Numbered from the stretch's first letter, positions 1 to 6,724 are shown. The stretch: 8,887 bases of DNA from Wandonia haliotis (GCF_039523435.1 NZ_BAAAFH010000018.1:1-8887), one strand, 5' to 3'. Notes: a model not told the origin generated them from the sequence alone. Numbers and translations: made by a program.

Positions 1-1
1 T

Positions 2-973
2 TCTGGCCGGAAGTTACCAGTGGATGATGATTTAGGAGCTATTGCGTATTATCAGCCGGATGTGGTGAGTTATTCGGATTATTATCTGTTTGGGATGCAA
101 TTAGATAGCCGTCATGCGAGTTCGGGAGGTTATCGATATGGGTTTAATGGTATGGAAGCCAACGACGAGGTCAAAGGCTTAGGAAATAGTTATACAACCG
201 AATGGCGACAATATGACCCACGTGTTTCTAGCTGGCTGTCAACTGACCCTTTAGCACATGAGTTCTCTTGGAATAGTCCTTATGTTTCTATGAGTAATAA
301 CCCTATATTGCGAATCGACCCAGATTGTGACGCAGATGGGATATATATAGACGAAGAAACTGGTGAAGTTTTAGGTGAAGATGAAAAAGGAGTTGATGAC
401 GGATTGGTACATTATACTAGCAAAGAAAACTGGGATAAGTTTGCAAATTCACCTGCAATAAATAAAAGTGAATTACTTAAGTCTGGTTCAAAAACAATAA
501 ATATTTTTGATGAATTAAGTAAACGAAAAGATGAATTTTTAACAGCAACTGATGAATATTCAATTCCAGAATTAGATGAAGATATGGGGTATGGTATGAG
601 TCTTTTGGAATCACTTATAATAGCTAGTACAGAATCTACAATAAACACATCCTTTAAGTACCCTGAGCCTAAAGCTACTACAGCTTCCGCAAATAAAATT
701 TTACGAGGTTTGTCAAATGCTGCTAGTAAATTAAGTACTGCTTGGCTTATAGTTGACAAAGGTAGTAAAATCTATAATGCATATTTAAATAAAAATTATA
801 ATAAAGCTGCTCAAGAAACAACTGTTTTAGCTGGTTATGTAGTTGCTGGTAGGATGATGGGAGCGCCTCATCCTTATGTAAAGCTTGCTGGTTGTGTAGT
901 TTTGCTTGGTACAGGAGTTTATGAGTGGTTAACTGGTGAAGAAGCAGAAGAAGATGTAAAACTTAAGTTATGA
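2..973 (+). CDS. Rhs-family protein, C-terminal core plus polymorphic toxin tip (5' partial)
   Basis: The frame is open from base 2, so this is the C-terminal part of a larger Rhs/YD-repeat protein cut by the window edge; the GTG at 20 need not be a real start. Counting from that GTG, residues 17-27 (SYSDYYLFGMQ), 37-42 (GYRYGF), 65-68 (YDPR) and 75-77 (TDP) are the Rhs repeat-associated core, which ends near residue 102 (IDPD). What follows is the variable tip. It starts acidic (DEETGEVLGEDEKG) and ends in a Gly/Val-rich hydrophobic stretch at about 271-304, then a charged tail. In known Rhs systems the core forms a shell that releases the tip into a target cell. I infer a membrane-inserting toxin from the hydrophobic end and the membrane-protein partner that follows. 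The tip fold is not recognised by name. The stop overlaps the next start in ATGA, so the two are translationally coupled. It is the only Rhs tip in the window without an obvious frameshift. Confidence 0.85.
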   Translation, partial: SGRKLPVDDDLGAIAYYQPDVVSYSDYYLFGMQLDSRHASSGGYRYGFNGMEANDEVKGLGNSYTTEWRQYDPRVSSWLSTDPLAHEFSWNSPYVSMSNNPILRIDPDCDADGIYIDEETGEVLGEDEKGVDDGLVHYTSKENWDKFANSPAINKSELLKSGSKTINIFDELSKRKDEFLTATDEYSIPELDEDMGYGMSLLESLIIASTESTINTSFKYPEPKATTASANKILRGLSNAASKLSTAWLIVDKGSKIYNAYLNKNYNKAAQETTVLAGYVVAGRMMGAPHPYVKLAGCVVLLGTGVYEWLTGEEAEEDVKLKL

Positions 974-1530
974 CATTTAATTATTTAGATTTTATTGTTA
1001 AGTCAACAAAAAAGTACCGAGAAAACTTGGCTTATTTAATTTGTATAGTCTCATTTCTATTAAGTATCTTGATTGTTATATTCACTAATGACGATAGTTT
1101 AAACGAGTACTCTAAAGCTTTTGGCAATGTTCAAAGTATTAAAAAGGATAATATTAAAATGAAATCTAGAGTATCTTACCAATTCAATGAAAAGGTGTTT
1201 GTAGGTGTTATCTCGATTAAATTAAATGATTCGTATTATTACATAAACCAAGAGTATAAAAACAATTGGGATGATATTTTAAATAATATCTTACCCGATG
1301 ATTATATAGAGGGGTATTATCGCACTGAAGAAGGATATAATTTCTTAGTACATATTCAAAAAAATGATTTACCTATTTTATCAATTAATGAAACGAAAGA
1401 TAGTCGAATAAAAGCATTAATTTTATTCTCAGTTCTTTTTATCATTTTTCTTTTTATTTTGGTAACCATGATATATCAAAGAAGAGTATGGGTAAAGAAG
1501 GGGAATATTACAATTGGCCCTTTTTATTAG
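970..1530 (+). CDS. Two-TM membrane protein, probable immunity protein of cassette 1
   Basis: 186 residues. Hydrophobic segments at about 20-39 and 148-169 flank a polar domain of about 105 residues, and a short basic tail (RRVWVKK) follows the second one. I predict an inner-membrane protein with the middle domain on one side. The ATG overlaps the Rhs stop in ATGA, the usual arrangement for a toxin tip and its immunity gene. It resembles the protein at 6173-6721 in length, TM placement, the motif TNxxSLNxYxKxxG just after TM1, and the pattern YIxxxxxxxWxxxxxxI in the middle domain, so the two form a paralogous family. The immunity role is inferred from position; I see no named domain. Its stop TAG supplies the first G of an IS1-like left end, so nothing separates the gene from that scar. 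Confidence 0.8.
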   Translation: MTFNYLDFIVKSTKKYRENLAYLICIVSFLLSILIVIFTNDDSLNEYSKAFGNVQSIKKDNIKMKSRVSYQFNEKVFVGVISIKLNDSYYYINQEYKNNWDDILNNILPDDYIEGYYRTEEGYNFLVHIQKNDLPILSINETKDSRIKALILFSVLFIIFLFILVTMIYQRRVWVKKGNITIGPFY

Positions 1531-1577
1531 GTAATGTACCAGATTAGCATGCGGGGTAGTGTTTCAGATGTGTTGAT
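1530..1577 (+). mobile_element. Tandem pair of IS1-family left-end scars
   Basis: Two copies of the same terminal motif lie head to tail: GGTAATGTACCAGATT at 1530 and GGTAGTGTTTCAGAT at 1555. Both match GGTAGTGTACCAGATT at 8753, which precedes an IS1-type transposase start, and both fit the GGTNNTG terminus of the IS1 family. The starts are 25 bp apart. No transposase codons follow, so only about 25 bp of each element remains. The first copy overlaps the stop codon of the preceding gene. Confidence 0.55.
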
Positions 1578-1720
1578 AACAGGAAAATAAAAATTTCATG
1601 ATACTTGTGGTATCAATTTTCCTATACCCATTCATGAAGCCTTTGTTTGAAAATTGATTGAATTTACTACATGCTTCAGCTCGTGTAATATCAATTAATT
1701 CTATGCGAGTGTTTAAGTAG
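1578..1720. other. Non-coding junction between cassettes 1 and 2
   Basis: AT-rich sequence with stops in all frames and no recognisable coding remnant. It carries one hairpin (1590-1620, listed separately). The tip reading frame of cassette 2 becomes open only after the TAG at 1718-1720. It may be eroded tip or IS sequence; I cannot tell which. Confidence 0.4.
1590..1620. terminator. Possible terminator hairpin downstream of cassette 1
   Basis: AAAATT (1590-1595) and GATAC (1600-1604) pair with GTATC (1610-1614) and AATTTT (1615-1620), leaving a 4-nt bulge and a TTGTG loop. The A-rich left arm and T-rich right arm would suit termination in either direction. The stem is AT-rich and weak, so this is tentative. 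Confidence 0.3.
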
Positions 1721-1992
1721 GGTACTGATGGTGAAAGTGCTGGAGAAGTGACAGAGTTGTTTTCAAAACAAATGAAAGGTGCTGGAAAATTTGTTGGTAA
1801 ACTCGTACGTATTGGTGAGATTGCGGGAACTAGTTATTCTTGGTGTCAAATTTATAATGACCCACAAAAATCTGTGCAACCAATAGAGGTGTTGTTTGAC
1901 TTATCAGTAGGAACAGTTATGACCGTCCTTTTAGTAATTGGGGTGTAAGTAATCCTGTAGAATGGATTGTGGGTGGAGCTACAGGTATTTAA
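1721..1992 (+). pseudogene. C-terminal remnant of an Rhs toxin tip (cassette 2), frameshifted
   Basis: About 90 codons of a tip with no Rhs core. The frame opens at 1721 (GTDGESAGEV) right after a stop. It reads through a Gly-rich and hydrophobic end (DLSVGTVMTVLLVIG) to a TAA at 1946-1948. Restoring one G in the run at 1940-1943 carries it on as GVSNPVEWIVGGATGI to a stop at 1990-1992, 18 nt before the next gene. That gives a natural tip end next to its partner. The C-terminus shares composition and rough spacing with the tips of cassettes 1 and 6: a tyrosine-rich stretch, then a Gly-rich hydrophobic stretch, then IVGG in this copy and cassette 6. I infer it is the stump of a related membrane-targeted tip. 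The N-terminal part and core are missing. Confidence 0.6.
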
Positions 1993-2010
1993 TTTATAGA
2001 AGCTTTCAAG

Positions 2011-2397
2011 ATGATTAATAGATTTGAAAAATTTTGGTGTGAAATATTTTTAGTTATACGTTCTGCTCAAGATGAAGATGATGTTAAGTTTGGACAAATA
2101 TTTTCAGTTCTTGTTGTTGGATTATGTATTTTGGGTAATTTACTTACATTATCATACATAATAGATTTATGTTTCGGCTTAACTATTCCAAAAAATTGGA
2201 TTAAGGTAATTTTTTACTTCGCTATATTCACTACAATAATTCTTTTGATTTTCATTTATCTAAAATATATTAGAAATAGTAGATATGTAGAATTAGCAAC
2301 TAAAAAAAATTTTGTTAAAAACAGAAAGCCTTTCTTAATATATGTGTTGAGTTCTATGTCCTTAATATTGTTAGTAATATATTTTATGCAGAAATAG
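2011..2397 (+). CDS. Three-TM membrane protein, probable immunity protein of cassette 2
   Basis: 128 residues with hydrophobic segments at about 29-52, 65-85 and 108-126. A basic loop of about 22 residues (KYIRNSRYVELATKKNFVKNRK) between TM2 and TM3 suggests a cytoplasmic loop. It follows the tip remnant by 18 nt in the same orientation, as expected for a toxin-immunity pair. The protein at 8332-8757 has the same plan of three TMs with a lysine-rich loop between TM2 and TM3, and the TM2-loop-TM3 part looks related, so I group them. No named family is recognised. The reading frame is intact although its toxin is broken. An IS1-like left end starts 11 nt after the stop. Confidence 0.75.
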   Translation: MINRFEKFWCEIFLVIRSAQDEDDVKFGQIFSVLVVGLCILGNLLTLSYIIDLCFGLTIPKNWIKVIFYFAIFTTIILLIFIYLKYIRNSRYVELATKKNFVKNRKPFLIYVLSSMSLILLVIYFMQK

Positions 2398-2408
2398 GCG
2401 AGTAACTC

Positions 2409-2429
2409 GGTCGTGTACTAGATTTATGA
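2409..2429 (+). mobile_element. IS1-family left-end scar
   Basis: GGTCGTGTACTAGATTTAT matches the 8753 left end (GGTAGTGTACCAGATTTAT) at all but two positions. It begins 11 nt after the stop of the cassette 2 immunity gene. No transposase codons follow; the next recognisable sequence is the stump of the cassette 3 toxin. Confidence 0.55.
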
Positions 2430-2451
2430 TGAATGAAATTAATTTAATTAA

Positions 2452-2679
2452 CCATTTGTTTTTAAAATTGGGGATTCAAATTTTCCATTTACACACTACA
2501 GTAGAATGGAAAGTGTAGTACATGAAGCTGGGCACAATTCAACAGGTCATGACCATAGTCATCAAGGATATGACTACAACACAACTGGTCTGCAGAGTAA
2601 TAGAAATGGGGAAGTGTATCCAACTCAAAAAAATACAGAAAGTATAATTAATAACAGAGATAAAAGTACTGGATTTTAA
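2452..2679 (+). pseudogene. C-terminal remnant of an Rhs toxin tip with zinc-protease motif HEAGH (cassette 3)
   Basis: 75 codons, open from the stop at 2449-2451 and ending in TAA at 2677-2679; no plausible start codon or Rhs core remains. Residues 24-28 are HEAGH (2521-2535), followed by NSTGHDHSH. HExxH is the zinc-binding and catalytic motif of zincin metallopeptidases, and a His 5-7 residues further on could be the third ligand. The spacing is not the exact HExxHxxGxxH of metzincins. After it come GYDYNTTGLQSN and a polar tail. I infer this is the end of a peptidase effector whose N-terminal part was lost. The stop is separated from the next ATG by one base (TAA-C-ATG), so it is paired with that gene. 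The HEAGH motif and its frame are intact, but an isolated fragment is unlikely to fold. Confidence 0.65.
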
Positions 2680-2680
2680 C

Positions 2681-3427
2681 ATGAAATATTTAATTATTGT
2701 TTTATTCTTTATTTGGAAAATAAATCTTTCAGCTCAAATTGATACGATTGATATTTATTACGCACATGAAGTTTGTTCTGATTCAACTCCTCTAAATTGT
2801 TGGTTAGCTACTGAAGGGCTTTTTGTTGATTACTTTATAGCATTTGATGGTACACTTAAAGGGCTGGTTGATTCAAAAGACATACATTGGTACAGTTATA
2901 ACAATTTTAATGACAGTAATTCAATTTTCAATATAAACATTACCGAAAGAAGTTACCTCGATTCAAATTATTTAATTGATAATATTCGAAATGATTTGTT
3001 TGCATCTAATGTTGTTTTAGCTGAATTTTTGTATAACTATATTCAAGACTCGCATCAGAAAGAAGATTTATTGAGTATACAATTTCCTAAATTTAACAAA
3101 TGGCTAAAGAAGAAAAAGAATCAAAAAAAGCTCTTCAATCAAGGTTATGATTTTGATGTTTTTACACACAGAAATGCAGTCTATAACATCACTTCTCATA
3201 AACTTTACAATATATATAAGGCTCGGGTCGCCGTAATTAAAATGGAAGGATTTAATTTGAGAAAAACTATTGATTATAGTATTTCTGCAAAACGATTTTC
3301 ATTTAATTTGACATTACTTAACAGATATTATATTTTAAGTATTTTTGAATTTGAGTTAATAAATATTGATGATATTTTGGTAAATGGAGGGTATGAACAT
3401 CTCTGTGTTGGTCGGGTAAAGGGGTAG
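2681..3427 (+). CDS. Exported protein, probable immunity partner of the zincin tip (cassette 3)
   Basis: 248 residues starting with a signal peptide: MKYLIIVLFFIW hydrophobic core and a likely cleavage site after LSA at residue 18. There is no lipobox cysteine and no later TM, so I predict a periplasmic or surface-released protein. The rest is polar and aromatic with a basic stretch KWLKKKKNQKK at about 142-152. I do not recognise the family. The start ATG lies one base after the stop of the HEAGH tip remnant, which argues for toxin-immunity pairing. An exported immunity protein fits a protease toxin acting in the periplasm. The last codons (VKG, then TAG) run straight into an IS1-like GGTAGTG followed by Rhs sequence, so the natural C-terminus could have been slightly altered. 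Confidence 0.75.
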   Translation: MKYLIIVLFFIWKINLSAQIDTIDIYYAHEVCSDSTPLNCWLATEGLFVDYFIAFDGTLKGLVDSKDIHWYSYNNFNDSNSIFNINITERSYLDSNYLIDNIRNDLFASNVVLAEFLYNYIQDSHQKEDLLSIQFPKFNKWLKKKKNQKKLFNQGYDFDVFTHRNAVYNITSHKLYNIYKARVAVIKMEGFNLRKTIDYSISAKRFSFNLTLLNRYYILSIFEFELINIDDILVNGGYEHLCVGRVKG

Positions 3428-3433
3428 GTAGTG
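3427..3433 (+). mobile_element. Minimal IS1-family left-end scar at a cassette junction
   Basis: GGTAGTG, the first 7 bases of the IS1-like left end, overlaps the stop TAG of the cassette 3 immunity gene. It is followed at once by sequence homologous to the Rhs core of cassette 6, which begins at G3433. A 7-bp match alone is weak; position and orientation matching the other scars is the main support. Confidence 0.35.
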
Positions 3434-3573
3434 ATGTACTTGTCGTATTTGTTTGTTCAGGATGTAAATGCAGCGGCAGTAGTGGAAGATTTCTATTATG
3501 TGGCTGATGTGAAAAGTTATTCGGATTATATGCCGTTTGGGATGCAGATGCCAAACAGGAATGGAAGTACAGG
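3433..3573 (+). repeat. Rhs core direct repeat, copy 1
   Basis: 141 bp that match 7182-7322 at all but four positions. It encodes the stretch from MYLSYLFVQDVNA through SYSDYMPFGMQMPNR to NGST. Homology starts abruptly at GATGTAC and becomes more diverged, but still recognisable, after 3573. This long near-identity points to recent duplication or recombination between Rhs cores. Confidence 0.9.
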
Positions 3574-4487
3574 AGACTACCGTTACGGCTTCCAAGATCA
3601 AGAGAAGGATGATGAGGTCAAGGGAGAAGAAAATAGTATAAATTATACATTCAGAATGCACAACCCTCGTATTAGTAGATTCTTTGCGGTTGACCTGTTG
3701 ACTGCTCAATATCCACATAATTTACCTTACGCTTTTGGTAAAAATAGAGTAATTGACGGCTTGAGTTAGAAGTAGTTTCTGTTAATGAAATTTGGGAACC
3801 AGAAGGTCATGTTTTGTATTCTGCATCTGGAGCAACAAAGGCTAATATGGATTTAATGGGAGCATTTAAAGTGGCGAAGATTAATGGTCAGTAGGTATCT
3901 ATGGTCCCAATACAGGAAATTATCTTGGTATAGCACATAATAATGGAACATATGCGGATTTTGAACCTACAGGTCAACGTAGTCTGAAAAATTCTAATTA
4001 TAATTGGGAAGCTAAATATGTCGTAGGTAGTGAAAGAGCTTCATACCAGTCATTTAGTGGAAATGTTGGTCCTGTAGCACAATCAGATAAGGTTTTATCT
4101 AACTGGTTATAATGCTAATTATAGTGAAAAATTAGGTCAAGTTGTATGGAGAAATCTCACTAATTTATGAGCCGATGGAAAACTTGGTCATTGGGATTCT
4201 GAAACAGGTGAATTTGTTAATAACATAGCCCCTTATAGCCCCGAAGCAATATATGAGGGGTGGAAAACTGTTATGAAGAACCCTTCAAGTTACGTACCCT
4301 ATCCAAACGTGAAAATTCCTCTAATGTAGGGGCAAAAAACAAGTAGTAAAACATGGGGGCAAGCGATGTCAAAGGCAAAAGGTAACTCAAAAGAAGAGAG
4401 TTGGATTAATCGAGAACTAAAAAGGATATTAAACCAGGGCTTATTATTCCAGAGCCTAAGCAGAAAGAATCATCAGAGGATGAATAA
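3433..4487 (+). pseudogene. Rhs core plus toxin tip of unknown function, multiply broken (cassette 4)
   Basis: Starts inside an Rhs protein at a junction. The core is clear in one frame up to 3760: SYSDYMPFGMQMPNR, YRYGF, HNPRISRFFAVD (usual DP changed to DL), RVIDG. The frame then breaks. Restoring a base near 3761 continues as ELEVVSVNEIWEPEGH up to 3888. A second shift there leads to VGIYGPNTGNYLG, a third near 4100-4107 to GYNANYSEKLGQVVW, and a fourth in the A run at 4419-4423 to KKDIKPGLIIPEPKQ and the TAA at 4485-4487. In-frame TGA (4168-4170) and TAG (4327-4329) also interrupt it. The corrected tip would be about 240 residues, polar, rich in Asn, Tyr and Trp, with no hydrophobic segment and no catalytic motif I recognise. 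Its partner is a lipoprotein 39 nt downstream. It is clearly unable to make a full protein as sequenced. Confidence 0.75.
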
Positions 4488-4526
4488 TAATTATTATCAT
4501 AAACTATTATATTAGTATTAAAGAGA

Positions 4527-5030
4527 ATGAGAAACATAAAATTATCAAGCCTTTTTTTGTCTATATGTCTTTTAATTATTGCTGGGAATATTATAGGGTG
4601 TTCTGAAAAGGGAATTATCCAAGATAATACTCTTAATAACCAGTTTGATTTAACCATGTGTAAATGGCAAATTGACTCATTAACTCTTGGTGAAGCTTTT
4701 CAGAATGATAAAGTAGACCAATATTCGGGGCAATCGAGAATTTCCAATCTATTTGTAAAAGAACTTTATGAAGCGGAAAGTGATTTAATGTATTTTGAGT
4801 TCAAGAAAAATGGTCGAGCACATTTTGGATTTTTGGATTCAATTAAACAAGAAGAATGTAATTTTTCATATTCTCATTCTGAGAGTCAAATAACTTTTAG
4901 TTTGACAGACCCTTTTTCTCTTCAAACTGAGAATTATAATGTAGAATATTTCTTTTCCGAAGATGATGTTGCTCCTTGCTTATTAATTAATGATTCTGAT
5001 TATGTAATATATTTCTTGAGTTGTAAATAG
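4527..5030 (+). CDS. Lipoprotein, probable immunity partner of cassette 4
   Basis: 167 residues. A lysine near the N-terminus, a hydrophobic segment at 8-23 and a lipobox-like IIGC place the lipidated cysteine at residue 25, so I predict a membrane-anchored protein facing the periplasm or outer membrane. The mature part includes CKWQIDSLTLGE, YFEFKKNGRAHFG and QITFSL, a pattern of short beta strands that recalls small lipocalin-like lipoproteins, but I cannot confirm that. The start at 4527 has an AG-rich stretch (AAAGAG) just upstream. It lies 39 nt after the corrected tip stop, which suggests it is the immunity gene. Its location would suit a toxin acting in the periplasm. The frame is intact although the toxin has at least six lesions. 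Confidence 0.75.
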   Translation: MRNIKLSSLFLSICLLIIAGNIIGCSEKGIIQDNTLNNQFDLTMCKWQIDSLTLGEAFQNDKVDQYSGQSRISNLFVKELYEAESDLMYFEFKKNGRAHFGFLDSIKQEECNFSYSHSESQITFSLTDPFSLQTENYNVEYFFSEDDVAPCLLINDSDYVIYFLSCK

Positions 5031-5119
5031 AGATAGACAATCCCAAGGCAACCTCCAACACTTTCTCAGACTTGTCCGACAGTATAGGCGGGAAATCACT
5101 TCTGATATTCGGTGCTAAT
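5031..5119 (+). other. Unidentified remnant after cassette 4
   Basis: A short stretch, visibly richer in G and C than the lipoprotein gene. One frame reads NPKATSNTFSDLSDSIGG and on to VIN before a TAG at 5136-5138. No start codon or known motif. It may be a trimmed piece of another tip or of Rhs sequence. Confidence 0.3.
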
Positions 5120-5171
5120 ACTAATGTAATCAATTAGTTGGTGGCGGTCGTGCACCAGGTTATCTGCTTTT
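5120..5171 (+). mobile_element. Tandem pair of IS1-family left ends
   Basis: The first copy, at 5120-5142, is TAATGTAATCAATTAGTTGG (from 5122). It matches the left end at 6727 (TAGTGTACTCAATTAGTTGG) at 18 of 20 positions but its first two bases have changed from GG to AC. The second copy starts at 5146 as GGTCGTGCACCAGGTTAT, related to the 8753 and 2409 ends. The starts are 26 bp apart. In the elements at 6725 and 8753 the transposase ATG also lies 26 bp after the left end, so the second end begins where the first element's coding region would have begun. Confidence 0.5.
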
Positions 5172-5209
5172 TTTCAAATGAATTTAGGAGTCCAAACATC
5201 TGTAATGCT

Positions 5210-5814
5210 ATGAACTGTAAATGCTGTAATGCCATTTGCAAAAAAGCAGGCAAACAAAAAATCGGTATACAAAAATACAGGTGTAAATCATGTGGGTACT
5301 ATTAGCAATCTCACTATACATACAATGTCTGCACAAAAGAAGTTCACGAACAATTTTCCAGAATGTATGCAATGGGTTGTGGAGCACGTAAGATGGCAGT
5401 TTTCTTAGGGGGTAGCCTGATGACATTAAAACGATGGATTGCTAAAGCCTGGTATCTGCAACCGGACACGTCATCTTTTGAGTCAGACAGAATATACGAT
5501 ATTGATAAACTTCAGACCTATGTTGGAAAACGAAGTAATAAAGTTTGGATGACGTATGTATGGGGAAATGATGGAAAACAGGTAGCTACACTTAATGTAG
5601 GAGGAAGGAGTTCGGAAGATCTTAGAAGTGTTAGCTCAAAAGTGATTGAATTGATTCCTTCAAGCGTAAATACGGATCGTTATCCTGCCTATGTAAACTT
5701 ACTCAAAGAAGTTTGCCATAGAAAAGGAAAACGTAAAGCCAATCGTATTGAACGTCAACATGTAAATCTCAGAAAAGATGTAACTTGCCTGATTCGTGAA
5801 ACAATGTGTTACCA
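5210..5814 (+). pseudogene. IS1-family transposase, nonsense-interrupted and C-terminally truncated
   Basis: A single-frame IS1-type transposase, without the InsA/InsB frameshift of enteric IS1. The N-terminus from ATG 5210 has two CxxC zinc-finger pairs (CKCC and CKSC), then an in-frame TAG at 5303-5305 that interrupts it. It continues in the same frame (CTKEVHEQF, MYAMGCGARKMAVFLGGS helix-turn-helix region) into the catalytic part. The DDE residues are likely D48 or D46 before TYVG, D105 in NTDRYPAY, and E130 in RIERQHVNLR, counting from ATG 5363. The match ends at about residue 151, roughly 20 residues before the usual IS1 C-terminus, where the frame passes into a Hint domain remnant. No right inverted repeat is present. 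The element cannot make a normal transposase. Confidence 0.8.
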
Positions 5815-5815
5815 A

Positions 5816-6034
5816 ACAGGTGATAAAATCAAGCTTGTTAGTTTCAATGAAAATTCAAATTCAGTAGTTGAAGAAAATATTATTACAAATATTGAATCTA
5901 AAAATGAAGTCCATAAAATGTATAATCTTGTTTTGGAAGATGGAAATACTTATATTGTAGACGGTATAGTAGTTTCAACCGAAAATTCTACAGTTGTAGA
6001 TTCATTTCAATATTTTCAATTATATGTTCCCTAG
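5816..6034 (+). pseudogene. C-terminal part of a Hint autoprocessing domain (cassette 5 toxin remnant)
   Basis: In frame with the truncated IS1 transposase, so one 223-residue reading frame (5363-6034) spans both. TGDKIKLVSFNENSNSVVEEN followed by EVHKMYNLVLEDGNTYIVDG is the usual closing half of a Hint/intein-like domain, the self-cleaving domain found before toxin tips in many polymorphic toxins. The N-terminal half with its catalytic Cys/Ser is missing. The usual final His-Asn of Hint domains reads VVSTEN here, so the His is absent. Only 15 residues follow before the stop, so no toxin domain remains. I read it as the stump of the Rhs effector once paired with the immunity gene at 6173. Confidence 0.6.
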
Positions 6035-6074
6035 AAGCTAGAAGAATAAATTTCCATTACATAGATATTTAGAT

Positions 6075-6100
6075 GGCATAAATTTATGCCGCTATTTTTT
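6075..6100 (+). terminator. Rho-independent terminator after the Hint remnant
   Basis: A perfect 16-nt palindrome, GGCATAAATTTATGCC (6075-6090), can form a stem GGCATA/TATGCC with a small AATT loop. It is followed by GCTA and six Ts (6095-6100). It lies 40 nt after the stop at 6034 and 72 nt before the ATG of the next immunity gene, so that gene probably has its own promoter or relies on read-through. Confidence 0.6.
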
Positions 6101-6172
6101 GTATATTGAATTTTGTTCGTATTAAAACCATTAAAAGAAAATAGCAGAAGTTTTTTACATAGTGTATTTATT

Positions 6173-6721
6173 ATGGGGTATACAATTTTTGATTATTTAG
6201 CATCGGAAGAACAAAGATATAGAATGAGTATTTTTATATCAGTTGGCGTAACCATAGCCACATTAATTATGACTGTGATAGTTTTATTGACTAACTCCAA
6301 GTCACTTAACTCATATAATAAATATAAGGGGACTGTTGTTAAGGTTGAGTTTACAACGATTAAAAAGCCTTCAAGACAAACATTTGAAATTAATCAATTA
6401 AGAGATTATAAAGTTTTAATGATAGAAACGAATAACAAAAAATTTTATATCGGAGATGATTTTGCACCTTATTGGAAAGAGGTTCAAAATCAAATAAAAT
6501 CAGGAGGAAATATTACTGTTTATTATAGTATAAATCCGAGAAACAATAATCCTGTAATAGCACAATTAGAAAATGATGATCAAATAATAGTCCCAAATTC
6601 TTTCAAGTATCTGCAAGGGGTAGATTTTATTATCTACATTACAGTGGTTTTGTTTTTTGCGATTGTGATGTTGATAGGGTTAATTAGAAAAAGAAAATTG
6701 CTAAAGATGAAATTATGGTAG
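6173..6721 (+). CDS. Two-TM membrane protein, orphan probable immunity protein of cassette 5
   Basis: 182 residues from ATG 6173; the frame is open further upstream to a TTG at 6113, but the extra residues are polar and the ATG start lines up with the paralogue at 970. TM segments at about 19-40 and 150-171 flank a polar domain containing KGTVVKVEF, FYIGDDFAPYWKEV and ITVYYSINPRNN; a basic tail RKRKLLKMK ends it. The domain pattern (two TMs around a small beta-rich domain) recalls DUF3592-type proteins but I cannot assign it. It is paralogous to the protein at 970-1530. Its expected toxin is absent: upstream is a terminator and a Hint stump. I infer an immunity gene kept without its toxin. 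An IS1-like left end begins 3 nt after the stop. Confidence 0.75.
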   Translation: MGYTIFDYLASEEQRYRMSIFISVGVTIATLIMTVIVLLTNSKSLNSYNKYKGTVVKVEFTTIKKPSRQTFEINQLRDYKVLMIETNNKKFYIGDDFAPYWKEVQNQIKSGGNITVYYSINPRNNNPVIAQLENDDQIIVPNSFKYLQGVDFIIYITVVLFFAIVMLIGLIRKRKLLKMKLW

Positions 6722-6724
6722 GTG

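Noticed and set aside
412..759. 115-codon reading frame on the - strand
   Set aside because: Lies wholly inside the Rhs tip of cassette 1 on the other strand, has no recognisable motif, and every other gene is on the + strand.
3318..3718. Overlapping - strand frames rich in His, Pro and Thr
   Set aside because: They are antisense to the immunity gene end and the conserved Rhs core; the same odd composition recurs antisense to the core copy at 7103-7462, so it is a mirror of core codons.
4168..4170. In-frame TGA as a possible selenocysteine codon
   Set aside because: No hairpin typical of a selenocysteine element was seen, and the same tip has four frameshifts and a TAG, so decay explains it.
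4406..4657. 83-codon - strand frame with hydrophobic ends
   Set aside because: Antisense to the lipoprotein signal peptide; hydrophobicity comes from the complementary sequence, with no supporting motif.
5303..5305. TAG in the IS1 transposase as a programmed recoding site
   Set aside because: IS1 control uses a -1 frameshift at an A-rich heptamer, not stop read-through; here both halves are in the same frame, so a plain nonsense mutation is simpler.
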